Both the position numbers and the translations under genes were made by a program. A DNA stretch of 5,728 nt from Methylotenera_A sp040079935 (GTDB taxonomy: Bacteria > Pseudomonadota > Gammaproteobacteria > Burkholderiales > Methylophilaceae). The stretch spans positions 1-5,728 of the forward strand of contig JBEBJI010000054.1 of NCBI GenBank assembly GCA_040079935.1, read 5' to 3'. The notes beneath the pieces were generated by a model, which saw only the letters and a list, made by a program, of their open reading frames with translations, was not told the DNA's origin and searched no databases. Positions 1-5,728 of this stretch are shown piece after piece (position 1 is the first letter of the stretch; each line of letters begins with the position of its first letter).

Positions 1-720
1 AGTGAGTTGTTTGGGCATGAAAAAGGAGCGTTTACGGGTGCGAACAATGCGCGCCCAGGCTTGATTGAGGTGGCAGAAGACGGCACGCTGTTTTTGGATG
101 AAATCGGTGAGTTACCGCTTGTGCTGCAAACCAAATTGCTCAATGTGTTAGAGCGCCGCGTGGTACGCCGTTTGGGCTCTACCAAAGAGCGCAATGTGCC
201 AGCGCGCATTATTGCCGCGACTAATCGAGATTTGCACGAGATGGTGAATGCGGGAAAATTCCGCTCAGATTTATATTATCGTTTAAATGTGATGATGATT
301 TCGATTGCGCCTTTACGCGAGCGTGGTGACGACGTTTTATTGTTAGCGAAACATTTTATCAACTTGACAGAAAAGCGCTATGGATTAGCTAATCATACGC
401 TTAGCCAAACCGCAGCAGAGGCGCTGTCGCGCTATTCCTGGCCAGGTAACGTGCGTGAGTTGCGTCATCAAGTCAGTCGAGCTGTATTATTGAGTAATCA
501 ACCGCAAATTTCAGCATCCGATTTGGCTTTGCCAGTCACCAAGCCTGAGCAGCAAGCCGCTAATTATGAAGTACAAGTCACCTTGGATGCCTCGGAAAAA
601 AGTATGTTATTAAGAGCGCTGGATTCATCGCATAATAATGTGTCAGAAGCCGCGCGCAAGCTAGGTATTACGCGCATGACCATGCGGTACAGAATGGATA
701 AACACAGCATCCAACTTTAA
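1..720 (+). CDS. Sigma-54-dependent Fis-family transcriptional activator, 5' end missing
   Basis: The reading frame is open from base 1, so the N-terminus lies outside the window; 239 residues and the stop remain. Numbering from base 1, the visible part starts within the AAA+ ATPase domain at the sigma-54-contacting loop (GAFTGA, residues 9-14). It continues with Walker B (TLFLDEIGEL, 29-38, acidic pair D33-E34), the sensor I region (AATN, 72-75), the arginine-finger segment FRSDLYYRLNV (87-97, R88 and R94) and sensor II (WPGNVREL, 147-154). A Fis-type helix-turn-helix closes the protein at about 212-235 (SEAARKLGITRMTMRYR). The Walker A motif and any sensory or receiver domain are lost upstream. 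Proteins of this family use ATP hydrolysis to open sigma-54 RNA polymerase promoter complexes from upstream enhancers. The input signal and targets cannot be told from this fragment. All AAA+ motifs seen look intact. Confidence 0.96.
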   Translation, partial: SELFGHEKGAFTGANNARPGLIEVAEDGTLFLDEIGELPLVLQTKLLNVLERRVVRRLGSTKERNVPARIIAATNRDLHEMVNAGKFRSDLYYRLNVMMISIAPLRERGDDVLLLAKHFINLTEKRYGLANHTLSQTAAEALSRYSWPGNVRELRHQVSRAVLLSNQPQISASDLALPVTKPEQQAANYEVQVTLDASEKSMLLRALDSSHNNVSEAARKLGITRMTMRYRMDKHSIQL

Positions 721-765
721 ATCGGGCATGGTATTATTCTAGATATTCAGAATCTGGAGTTTCGC

Positions 766-1977
766 ATGTCAATCGGTTCACCTTTAACGCCATCCGCCAC
801 CAAAGTTATGCTGCTCGGTAGCGGCGAGCTGGGCAAAGAAGTCATCATCGCGTTACAACGTTTTGGTGTGGAAGTGATTGCGGTGGATCGCTACGAAAAT
901 GCACCTGGCCACCAAGTCGCGCATCGCGCTTACACTATTGACATGACCGATGCGGTCGCGCTTAAAGCCTTAATCCACAAAGAAAAACCGCATTTAATCG
1001 TGCCAGAAATCGAAGCGCTGAATACCGATGCGCTGGCGGAAATTGAGGCCGATGGATTTACGGTGATTCCTACCGTCAAAGCCGTGCAACTTACCATGAA
1101 CCGCGAAGGCATTCGCAGACTTGCTGCAGAAGAACTTAAATTACCCGTTTCACCTTATGCATTTGCACGTAGCGCAGATGCCCTGCAAGCCAGTATCGAC
1201 GGGCATGCTGGAGCACCTAAAATAGGTTACCCTTGTTTTATTAAACCAACAATGTCTTCTAGCGGCAAAGGTCAATCGCGCGTGACTGAGCAATCGCAAG
1301 TACAAGCAGCGTGGGATTATGCCGCCACGGGTGGGCGCGTCAATCAAGGCGTGGTGATTGTTGAAGGGCAAATTGATTTTGATTACGAAATTACTTTATT
1401 AACCGTGCGTGCCAAAAATGCTAAGGGCGAGATTCAAATTTACTTTTGCGAGCCGATTGGACATATACAAAAAAGCGGCGATTATGTCGAAAGCTGGCAG
1501 CCTCAAGTCATGTCGGCAGCTGCATTAAAAAATGCACAAAATATCGCTAAAACCATTACTGATGCGCTGGGAGGCTTGGGACTATTCGGTGTGGAATTAT
1601 TTGTGAAGGGCGACGAAGTTTGGTTTAGCGAAGTCAGTCCGCGCCCGCACGACACAGGCATGGTGACAATGTGTTCGCAACGGTTGAGCGAATTTGAACT
1701 TCACGCGCGCGCGATTTTAGGTTTGCCAGTGGATGTAAGTATGACAAAACCTGGCGCGAGTGCGGTAATTTACGGTGGAATTGAATCTAAAAACCTAAAA
1801 TACAATGGCCTGGAAACCGCTCTGGATGTTCCTTGCAGCGATGTGCGTTTATTCGGGAAACCGCAATCTTTTGTTAAACGTCGCATGGGCGTGGCGCTGG
1901 CGACGGGCAAAGATACTGACGAAGCACGCAGCCGCGCGAAATTGGCGGCGAGTTTAGTTAAACCAAGCGCTGCCTAA
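766..1977 (+). CDS. purT: Formate-dependent phosphoribosylglycinamide formyltransferase (GAR transformylase 2)
   Basis: PurT makes formyl-GAR from GAR, formate and ATP, the folate-independent route for the third step of purine synthesis, in the cytoplasm. The 403-residue protein is about the length of E. coli PurT (392) and matches it along its length. Visible are the N-terminal substrate-binding loop GSGELGKE (18-25), PEIEAL (80-85), the conserved TMNREGIRRLAAEEL segment (110-124), the ATP-grasp P-loop SSSGKGQS (164-171), FDYEITLLTV (205-214), SGDYVESWQPQ (237-247), and the metal/ATP region GVELFV (275-280) with SEVSPRPHDTGMVT (288-301). These motifs separate it from the related ATP-grasp enzyme PurK. 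The start ATG has a GGAG at 756-759, six bases upstream. The gene begins 45 bases after the preceding regulator gene. Its TAA shares an A with the ATG of the downstream globin, so the two form an operon. No clear promoter hexamers were seen in the 45-base gap. Confidence 0.98.
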   Translation: MSIGSPLTPSATKVMLLGSGELGKEVIIALQRFGVEVIAVDRYENAPGHQVAHRAYTIDMTDAVALKALIHKEKPHLIVPEIEALNTDALAEIEADGFTVIPTVKAVQLTMNREGIRRLAAEELKLPVSPYAFARSADALQASIDGHAGAPKIGYPCFIKPTMSSSGKGQSRVTEQSQVQAAWDYAATGGRVNQGVVIVEGQIDFDYEITLLTVRAKNAKGEIQIYFCEPIGHIQKSGDYVESWQPQVMSAAALKNAQNIAKTITDALGGLGLFGVELFVKGDEVWFSEVSPRPHDTGMVTMCSQRLSEFELHARAILGLPVDVSMTKPGASAVIYGGIESKNLKYNGLETALDVPCSDVRLFGKPQSFVKRRMGVALATGKDTDEARSRAKLAASLVKPSAA

Positions 1978-2396
1978 TGCTCGATAAAATCGAAGAAGTT
2001 GGCAGCAGCAAACAAACTTTTTTTGAGCTGCTGGGTGGCGAAAATGGCGGCATAGAAAAAATCCGTGAGCTGGTGGAAACTTTCTACGACGTTATGGAAA
2101 GTGACCCAAAAGCCGCACCCATACGTGCTTATCACGCCAATGACCTTACCGAAGCACGCGAAAAACTCTTCATGTTTCTCACTGGCTGGACTGGAGGTCC
2201 GCAACTTTATATTGCGCATTATGGGCATCCGCGTTTGCGCGCTAGGCATTTGCCTTTTTCGATTGGCGAATCTGAGCGCGATCAGTGGATGTATTGCATG
2301 ATTTCTGCTATGCACAAGCTGAATTTTGATGAAAAACTCATGCAAAAGCTCGCTGAGCAACTCTACGGAGTGGCGGATTTTATGCGCAATCAATAA
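1977..2396 (+). CDS. Group II truncated hemoglobin (trHbO-like globin)
   Basis: A 139-residue heme protein of the 2-on-2 globin fold. Alignment by eye with Mycobacterium tuberculosis trHbO places the key positions: Tyr B10 at Y37 (RELVETFYDVM), Tyr CD1 at Y52 (RAYHANDL), Ala E7 at A60, Leu E11 at L64, proximal His F8 at H91 (HPRLRARHLPF) and the group II hallmark Trp G8 at W104 (RDQWMYCM). LTGWTGGP (68-75) is also typical. About 15 extra residues precede the usual first helix. Group II globins bind O2 tightly and are linked to O2 or NO/peroxide chemistry; the role here is not shown by the sequence. The ATG overlaps the purT stop codon (TAATG) and no good Shine-Dalgarno lies just upstream, so translation probably depends on reinitiation after purT. 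No other in-frame ATG occurs before residue 40. A full-length antisense open frame on the minus strand (1974-2393) is judged a shadow. Confidence 0.95.
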   Translation: MLDKIEEVGSSKQTFFELLGGENGGIEKIRELVETFYDVMESDPKAAPIRAYHANDLTEAREKLFMFLTGWTGGPQLYIAHYGHPRLRARHLPFSIGESERDQWMYCMISAMHKLNFDEKLMQKLAEQLYGVADFMRNQ

Positions 2397-2417
2397 GTTA
2401 ATATAGTGAATAAAAAC

Positions 2418-4904
2418 ATGAGCCTATACGACCAATTACAAAAAGCCAAAAGTGAAGAAGATGTAAAAGATGCTTACATCAAAGCGCTTGGTTTAAAAGG
2501 TCACACCAAAGGCCTCATTGATATTCAAAGTAAAGAAATTTGGTTCGAGGCCAAGCATACTGGCCGCGAATCTAGTTACTCCATGTTCACTCAGTTATTG
2601 CATTACGTGCAGCTCGCCTTAAACAAAGGTGAAACTGTTCCAGCATTTTTAGCGGTGATTGATACCGAAAAAGCCGCGCTGATGAAAAGCAGCGACGTGC
2701 TGCCGTTTTTAGAAAAAAAGACTATCAAATGGGGTAAATCTGCCACGCAATATACGCAAGAGGCGCTGGATGCAATCTCCGCGCACATCGGTACGCATTT
2801 TGTCTCATTCAAAATATCCACGCACGAAGATGAATTTATCAGCACGGTAAAAGCCGCCATTAAATCTGGCGATATTATTCGCACGCAGATTACACCCGAT
2901 AACTTAAAGCAGGTATTCGATAAATGGGTGGGAATGGTCGGCCGTGAGATTGATGGCGTGAGTGAGGACGATTACGCGCTACTGTTTTTTGCCGATATTA
3001 TGCACGATGGCACAGCAGCCACGCACGCCAATTTGCCCGCCGCATTGCTGCATAAAGATGGTAAGCCAGTATTTAGTTTGGGCGGAAAAATGTACGAGCT
3101 GGGCAGTAAAGAAGGCTACCGCCAATTTTGGGCGATTTACCACAAACCGCCCAAAGCCGAATATCGCAATTATTTGTTGGAACGCCGCGATAGCTTGATT
3201 CCACTAGATGAACGCAGCTTTAAAGGCGCTTATTACACGCCACTGGCGGTGGTGGATAAAGCTTATGACAAACTCGCCGAAACGCTGGGTGATAACTGGC
3301 AAAAGAACTACATCGTGTGGGATATGTGCTGCGGCGTGGGTAACTTAGAAGTAAAACACAGCAACCCGCGCAACATTTATATGAGCACCTTAGATGTTGC
3401 CGATGTAGACGTAATGAAAGCTACCAAGACCTGCGTAGCAGCCCAGCGTTTTCAATATGATTATTTAAATGACGACATTACAGATGATGGCAAAATTGAT
3501 TACAGCTTAACCAACAAAGTTCCAGCAGGCTTACGGCAAGCCATTGCCGAAGGTAAAAAGATATTGGTGCTGATTAATCCGCCTTATGCAGAAGCTACAA
3601 GTGGTGATACCTCAAGTGGTGGAGAAAATAAAACTGGCGTTGCTAAAACTAAATTTGCAGATGTTGGAATGGCTAATTATGGTAAAGCCAGCAATGAGCT
3701 TTATACACAATTTTTAGCGAGGATTGCTATAGAAATACCTACAGCAACAATTGCAATGTTTAGTACGTTGAAATATGTAATTGCGCCAACCTTAGAGGTT
3801 TTTCGTAATAAATGGAATGCAAAATATTTGAATGGTTTTGCTGTACATAGCCAAGCCTTTGATGGTTTAAATGGTGAGTTTCCAATAGGATTTTTAATTT
3901 GGGACACTAATCAAAACGCCAAAAAAAGAGCTCAATTAACTGAAATTAAAGTTGAAATTTTAGATAAAAACTCTCAACCAATCGGCGAAAAATTATTTTA
4001 CAACATGCCTAATGTGAGTTTGCTTACAGAGTGGGTTGTTCGCCCCAAAACAAATATGGTAAATGCTTTGCCTCTTAAAAACGCAATTGCGCCAGCGACT
4101 GCAAGTAGAGATTTACGCGGTACTAAATGGGCTGATGGTGCGTTAGCGTGGTTAAATTGCGCAGGCAGTGACCTGCAAAATGCCAGTACAAAAACCATGC
4201 TTTTTTCTTCAGGTTATGGAAGTGGGCGAGGTTTTTTTGTCACAGAAGAAAACGTTGAAAAAGCTGCCATAATTTTCTCTGTACGCCGCTTAATTAAACC
4301 CACATGGCTTAACGACCGCGACCAATTTCTGCAACCCACAGAACCACTCAGCGACGAATTTAAAACTGATTGCTTAATGTGGATGTTATTTAATGGCAGC
4401 AATTTAACCGCCAGCGCCAACAACCTTGAGTGGAATAACCAAACTTGGTCGATTGTGAATCACTTTATTCCGTTTACCGAAGCCGAGGTGAATGCGCCCG
4501 CGCGGTTTGAATCTGACTTTATGGTGCAATATTTAGCCGTCATTGCGAGCAACGCGAAGCAATCCATGCTACATAAAACCGAAGAACTGGATTGCCGCGC
4601 CCAAATAAACCCTGGGCTCGCAATGACGGCAAGCAATAGATTGTCGCTAGAAGCTAATGCGGTGCTAAACGCAGGCCGTATTTTATGGCAGGCTTATTTC
4701 GCCCATACCGATGTGCGCACCGTGCGTGATGAGTTTAAGTTGAATCGCCCAGATGTGGGTTGGTACCAAATTCGCAATGCGCTAAAAGCACGTAATGCCA
4801 GTGGTGACTTTACGCCTGTAGATTTCAGCACGTTTGAAACCGCCTACAAAGCACTAGGCGACAAATTGCGACCGCAAGTGTATGCGTTAGGATTTTTACG
4901 TTAA
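2418..4904 (+). CDS. Type IIG-like restriction-modification protein: PD-(D/E)XK nuclease fused to N6-adenine DNA methyltransferase
   Basis: A single chain of 828 residues from ATG 2418; GTG 2406 would add four residues. Neither start has a clear Shine-Dalgarno, and ATG is preferred only as the commoner codon. Numbering from the ATG, residues 20-80 carry a PD-(D/E)XK nuclease signature: D35, then E44-A45-K46 (WFEAKH), then a Gln (FTQLLHY, Q59). Residues 268-275 (FKGAYYTP) resemble the methyltransferase motif X. Motif I is DMCCGVGNLE (302-311), a variant of the usual DPACGSGNFL, followed by MSTLD (motif II) and YDYLNDDI (motif III). The catalytic motif IV is NPPY (387-390), as in N6-adenine enzymes. 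The remaining C-terminal part would be expected to hold DNA target recognition. No separate specificity or nuclease gene is nearby, so the protein would both cut and methylate by itself. Two oddities are a low-G+C stretch (3661-4020) and an in-frame palindromic repeat (4536-4630, residues 707-738). PglX-like methyltransferases are a less likely alternative because they lack the N-terminal nuclease. Confidence 0.88.
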   Translation: MSLYDQLQKAKSEEDVKDAYIKALGLKGHTKGLIDIQSKEIWFEAKHTGRESSYSMFTQLLHYVQLALNKGETVPAFLAVIDTEKAALMKSSDVLPFLEKKTIKWGKSATQYTQEALDAISAHIGTHFVSFKISTHEDEFISTVKAAIKSGDIIRTQITPDNLKQVFDKWVGMVGREIDGVSEDDYALLFFADIMHDGTAATHANLPAALLHKDGKPVFSLGGKMYELGSKEGYRQFWAIYHKPPKAEYRNYLLERRDSLIPLDERSFKGAYYTPLAVVDKAYDKLAETLGDNWQKNYIVWDMCCGVGNLEVKHSNPRNIYMSTLDVADVDVMKATKTCVAAQRFQYDYLNDDITDDGKIDYSLTNKVPAGLRQAIAEGKKILVLINPPYAEATSGDTSSGGENKTGVAKTKFADVGMANYGKASNELYTQFLARIAIEIPTATIAMFSTLKYVIAPTLEVFRNKWNAKYLNGFAVHSQAFDGLNGEFPIGFLIWDTNQNAKKRAQLTEIKVEILDKNSQPIGEKLFYNMPNVSLLTEWVVRPKTNMVNALPLKNAIAPATASRDLRGTKWADGALAWLNCAGSDLQNASTKTMLFSSGYGSGRGFFVTEENVEKAAIIFSVRRLIKPTWLNDRDQFLQPTEPLSDEFKTDCLMWMLFNGSNLTASANNLEWNNQTWSIVNHFIPFTEAEVNAPARFESDFMVQYLAVIASNAKQSMLHKTEELDCRAQINPGLAMTASNRLSLEANAVLNAGRILWQAYFAHTDVRTVRDEFKLNRPDVGWYQIRNALKARNASGDFTPVDFSTFETAYKALGDKLRPQVYALGFLR
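4536..4630. repeat. Palindromic repeat element inserted in frame in the restriction-modification gene
   Basis: The ends are a perfect 15-base inverted repeat, GCCGTCATTGCGAGC at 4536-4550 and its exact reverse complement at 4616-4630. Inside is a second stem: GCAATCCA (4559-4566) pairs with TGGATTGC (4588-4595), extended by CGCG (4553-4556) against CGCG (4596-4599) across an AA bulge, leaving a 21-base loop. The whole can fold as a long two-tier hairpin. From memory, the CATTGCGAG...GCAATCC...GGATTGC...CTCGCAATGACG pattern belongs to a family of dispersed palindromic repeats seen in many bacterial genomes, usually between genes. Here it lies in a coding region and the frame stays open through it, giving a peptide with ASNAKQS and LDCRA segments. 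No convincing target-site duplication was found: short direct repeats such as GCAATA at 4526 and 4633 are not spaced by a multiple of three. No transposase gene is present, so any movement would depend on factors elsewhere. Confidence 0.85.
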
Positions 4905-4952
4905 TGGTTATTATTGTATTTTTTAACAATTTATTGAGTCTTAATAACCATT
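4903..4952 (+). terminator. Candidate stem-loop after the restriction-modification gene
   Basis: An 11-base perfect inverted repeat, AATGGTTATTA (4903-4913) and TAATAACCATT (4942-4952), starts inside the TAA stop codon of the upstream gene. The 28-base loop contains a smaller ATTGT/ACAAT hairpin (4913-4917 with 4926-4930). The stem is AT-rich with only two G-C pairs, and only a short T run follows, so it is a poor match to a standard intrinsic terminator. It could instead be an mRNA 3'-end stabilising structure. Its position at the gene end is the main support. Confidence 0.35.
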
Positions 4953-5128
4953 TCACCAAGCTTTATGATTTTAGATATACAATGATATGAATGACTTAGA
5001 GTGGCTAAAACACATCTGCGTACCTTGAATAGGCAACATCTTTATCATTACACATGATGACATGCGTTATAAAAGAGTGAAAAAAAGCATTAACAACACG
5101 GTGCTGCTTACGTAGAAAACATAATAGA

Positions 5129-5147
5129 TCCAATGCTAGTAATTGGA
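5129..5147. promoter_or_regulatory. Small interrupted dyad upstream of the response-regulator gene
   Basis: TCCAAT (5129-5134) and ATTGGA (5142-5147) form a perfect 6-base inverted repeat around a 7-base centre. A further ATTGG occurs at 5162-5166. The dyad ends 33 bases before the start codon, a position that could serve as an operator or a 5'-leader hairpin. A repeat this short can arise by chance in AT-rich DNA, so this is only a candidate. Confidence 0.2.
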
Positions 5148-5167
5148 CAAATACAAGCGCTATTGGT

Positions 5168-5172
5168 AGGGA
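5168..5172 (+). promoter_or_regulatory. Ribosome binding site deciding the start of the response-regulator gene
   Basis: AGGGA at 5168-5172 lies eight bases before ATG 5181. A nearby ATG at 5177 is out of frame and opens only seven codons before a stop. The spacing and the conserved receiver-domain start (MKIIV) both favour 5181. Confidence 0.65.
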
Positions 5173-5180
5173 AGAGATGA

Positions 5181-5728
5181 ATGAAAATTATTGTGACTGA
5201 AAGTGATGATAGTTCAAGACAATTATTAGAAACGGCATTGTCTGCTGAAGGCTATGAAGTTGTTAGTTTCGACGATGGATTAAAGGCATTAGCATATCTG
5301 CAGTCGGAAACTGTAGATTTGATCATTTCTGATATTCTGATGCCAGAAATGGATGGTTACGGCCTGTGCCGTGCCGTTAAGCAAAATCAAAACCTAAAAA
5401 AAATCCCTTTTATTTTCTATACAGCCACCTATACATCCTCACAAGACGAGCGTTTTGCGATTTCGCTAGGAGCCAATAAGTTTTTAATTAAACCGATGGA
5501 AATGCCTGATTTATTAAAAATAATTGCTGAGGTAATCACCTCTGGTCAAAAAGTCAGTGGCTCTAAAAACCGTGGCACATCCCGCAGTAGCCCAATAAAA
5601 TTAGATAAGCAGCATGTGGATATTGTACCTACTAAGCTAGACCAAAAATTACTTGAGCTAAATGAAGAAAAGCAAAAACTGATCGAGAGTGAAGCGCGCT
5701 TTCGGGATTTTGCCGAAGCTTCATCTGA
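5181..5728 (+). CDS. Response-regulator receiver domain followed by the start of a PAS-like domain, 3' end missing
   Basis: The frame is open from ATG 5181 to the window end, 182 full codons, with no stop reached. Residues 1-120 form a CheY-like receiver domain with all key residues present: acidic pair D9-D10, phosphoacceptor D51 (ISDILMPEMDG), T81 (FYTAT) and K104 (FLIKP). A polar Ser/Lys/Arg-rich linker follows (about 121-152). A short, probably helical segment (153-169, KLDQKLLELNEEKQKL) leads into ESEARFRDFAEASS (169-182), which is typical of the first residues of a PAS domain. The full protein is therefore likely a receiver-PAS protein continuing into a histidine kinase, GGDEF or similar output domain, which cannot be seen. 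It is cytoplasmic as far as visible, with no signal peptide or membrane segment. A 276-base gap separates it from the upstream gene, so it is probably transcribed separately. No partner kinase is in the window. Confidence 0.93.
   Translation, partial: MKIIVTESDDSSRQLLETALSAEGYEVVSFDDGLKALAYLQSETVDLIISDILMPEMDGYGLCRAVKQNQNLKKIPFIFYTATYTSSQDERFAISLGANKFLIKPMEMPDLLKIIAEVITSGQKVSGSKNRGTSRSSPIKLDKQHVDIVPTKLDQKLLELNEEKQKLIESEARFRDFAEASS

Larger units (their letters stand above)
4905..5180. other. AT-rich intergenic gap between two transcription units
   Basis: This 276-base gap is about 34% G+C over 4921-5160, and no convincing small gene was found in it. It holds the stem-loop next to the upstream stop codon, a small ATCAT/ATGAT hairpin (5044-5048 with 5054-5058) and a TCCAAT/ATTGGA dyad at 5129-5147. 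CATAAT at 5120-5125 and TTATAA at 5067-5072 resemble -10 boxes, but neither has a good -35 box at 16-18 bases. No sigma-54 GG-N10-GC element was found. The promoter of the downstream signalling gene presumably lies here but cannot be placed. Confidence 0.6.

Noticed and set aside
721..765. Terminator or promoter between the sigma-54 regulator and purT
   Set aside because: Only a tight ATTC/GAAT repeat with a one-base centre and a lone TATTAT were seen, with no usable stem, T run or -35 box.
930..1371. Two minus-strand open frames inside purT
   Set aside because: Both lie wholly within a well-conserved gene, show no recognisable domain and are explained as shadows.
1974..2393. 139-codon open frame on the minus strand covering the whole globin gene
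   Set aside because: Its predicted protein has no recognisable domain, and the opposite strand encodes a clear globin with all heme-pocket residues. The exact mirror extent is a codon-usage shadow.
2603..4423. Several short open frames, one forward (2962-3198) and four reverse, inside the restriction-modification gene
   Set aside because: None has a recognisable domain, and each overlaps continuous conserved coding sequence of the large protein.
4526..4638. GCAATA direct repeat (4526-4531 and 4633-4638) as target-site duplication of the palindromic element
   Set aside because: The copies are not adjacent to the element ends, and their 107-base spacing would not preserve the reading frame, so it is probably chance.
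2406..4904. Reading the large gene as a BREX PglX-type methyltransferase
   Set aside because: The N-terminal D...EAK nuclease signature and the shorter length fit a type IIG-like fusion better, and no other BREX genes are nearby.
4991..5030. GTGGCT...CTGCG as a sigma-54 promoter, suggested by the sigma-54 activator at the window start
   Set aside because: The GG and GC pairs are separated by 13 bases rather than the required 10.
5067..5125. TTATAA (5067-5072) and CATAAT (5120-5125) as promoter -10 boxes for the response-regulator gene
   Set aside because: Neither has a recognisable -35 hexamer at 16-18 bases upstream, and such hexamers are common in AT-rich DNA.

Overview
The window looks like chromosomal DNA of a gram-negative proteobacterium. 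Composition is moderate: about 49% G+C over 3001-3360, falling to about 33% in one coding trough and in the longest intergenic gap. The PurT protein is very close to the proteobacterial family, and the first gene is a sigma-54 activator. A betaproteobacterium, perhaps a methylotroph of the Methylophilaceae, would fit the gene style, but that is a guess from memory of related proteins and not shown by the sequence.

Layout, all genes on the + strand. (1) 1-720: the 3' two thirds of a sigma-54-dependent activator (AAA+ domain plus Fis-type helix-turn-helix), cut off by the window start. (2) 766-1977: purT, the formate-dependent glycinamide ribonucleotide transformylase of purine synthesis. (3) 1977-2396: a group II (trHbO-type) truncated hemoglobin whose ATG shares one base with the purT stop codon (TAATG), so the two are probably translated as a coupled pair. 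(4) 2418-4904 (or from GTG 2406): a large single-chain restriction-modification protein of type IIG layout, with an N-terminal PD-(D/E)XK nuclease, a central N6-adenine methyltransferase and a C-terminal region. (5) 4905-5180: an AT-rich gap with a stem-loop just after the stop codon and a small dyad upstream of the next gene. (6) 5181-5728: a response-regulator receiver domain followed by a linker and the start of what looks like a PAS domain, running off the window end.

The most interesting signal is inside the restriction-modification gene. A 95-base palindromic element (4536-4630, perfect 15-base terminal arms plus a nested inner stem) sits in the coding region without breaking the frame. 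It adds roughly 32 residues of repeat-derived peptide to the C-terminal part of the enzyme. The same gene has a sharp low-G+C trough (3661-4020) just after the methyltransferase catalytic motif, which suggests a mosaic history.

Functionally the window is a join of unrelated modules: a regulator, a purine gene coupled to an oxygen/NO-binding globin, a defence gene, and a signalling gene in its own transcription unit. No RNA genes, CRISPR arrays or transposase genes were seen.
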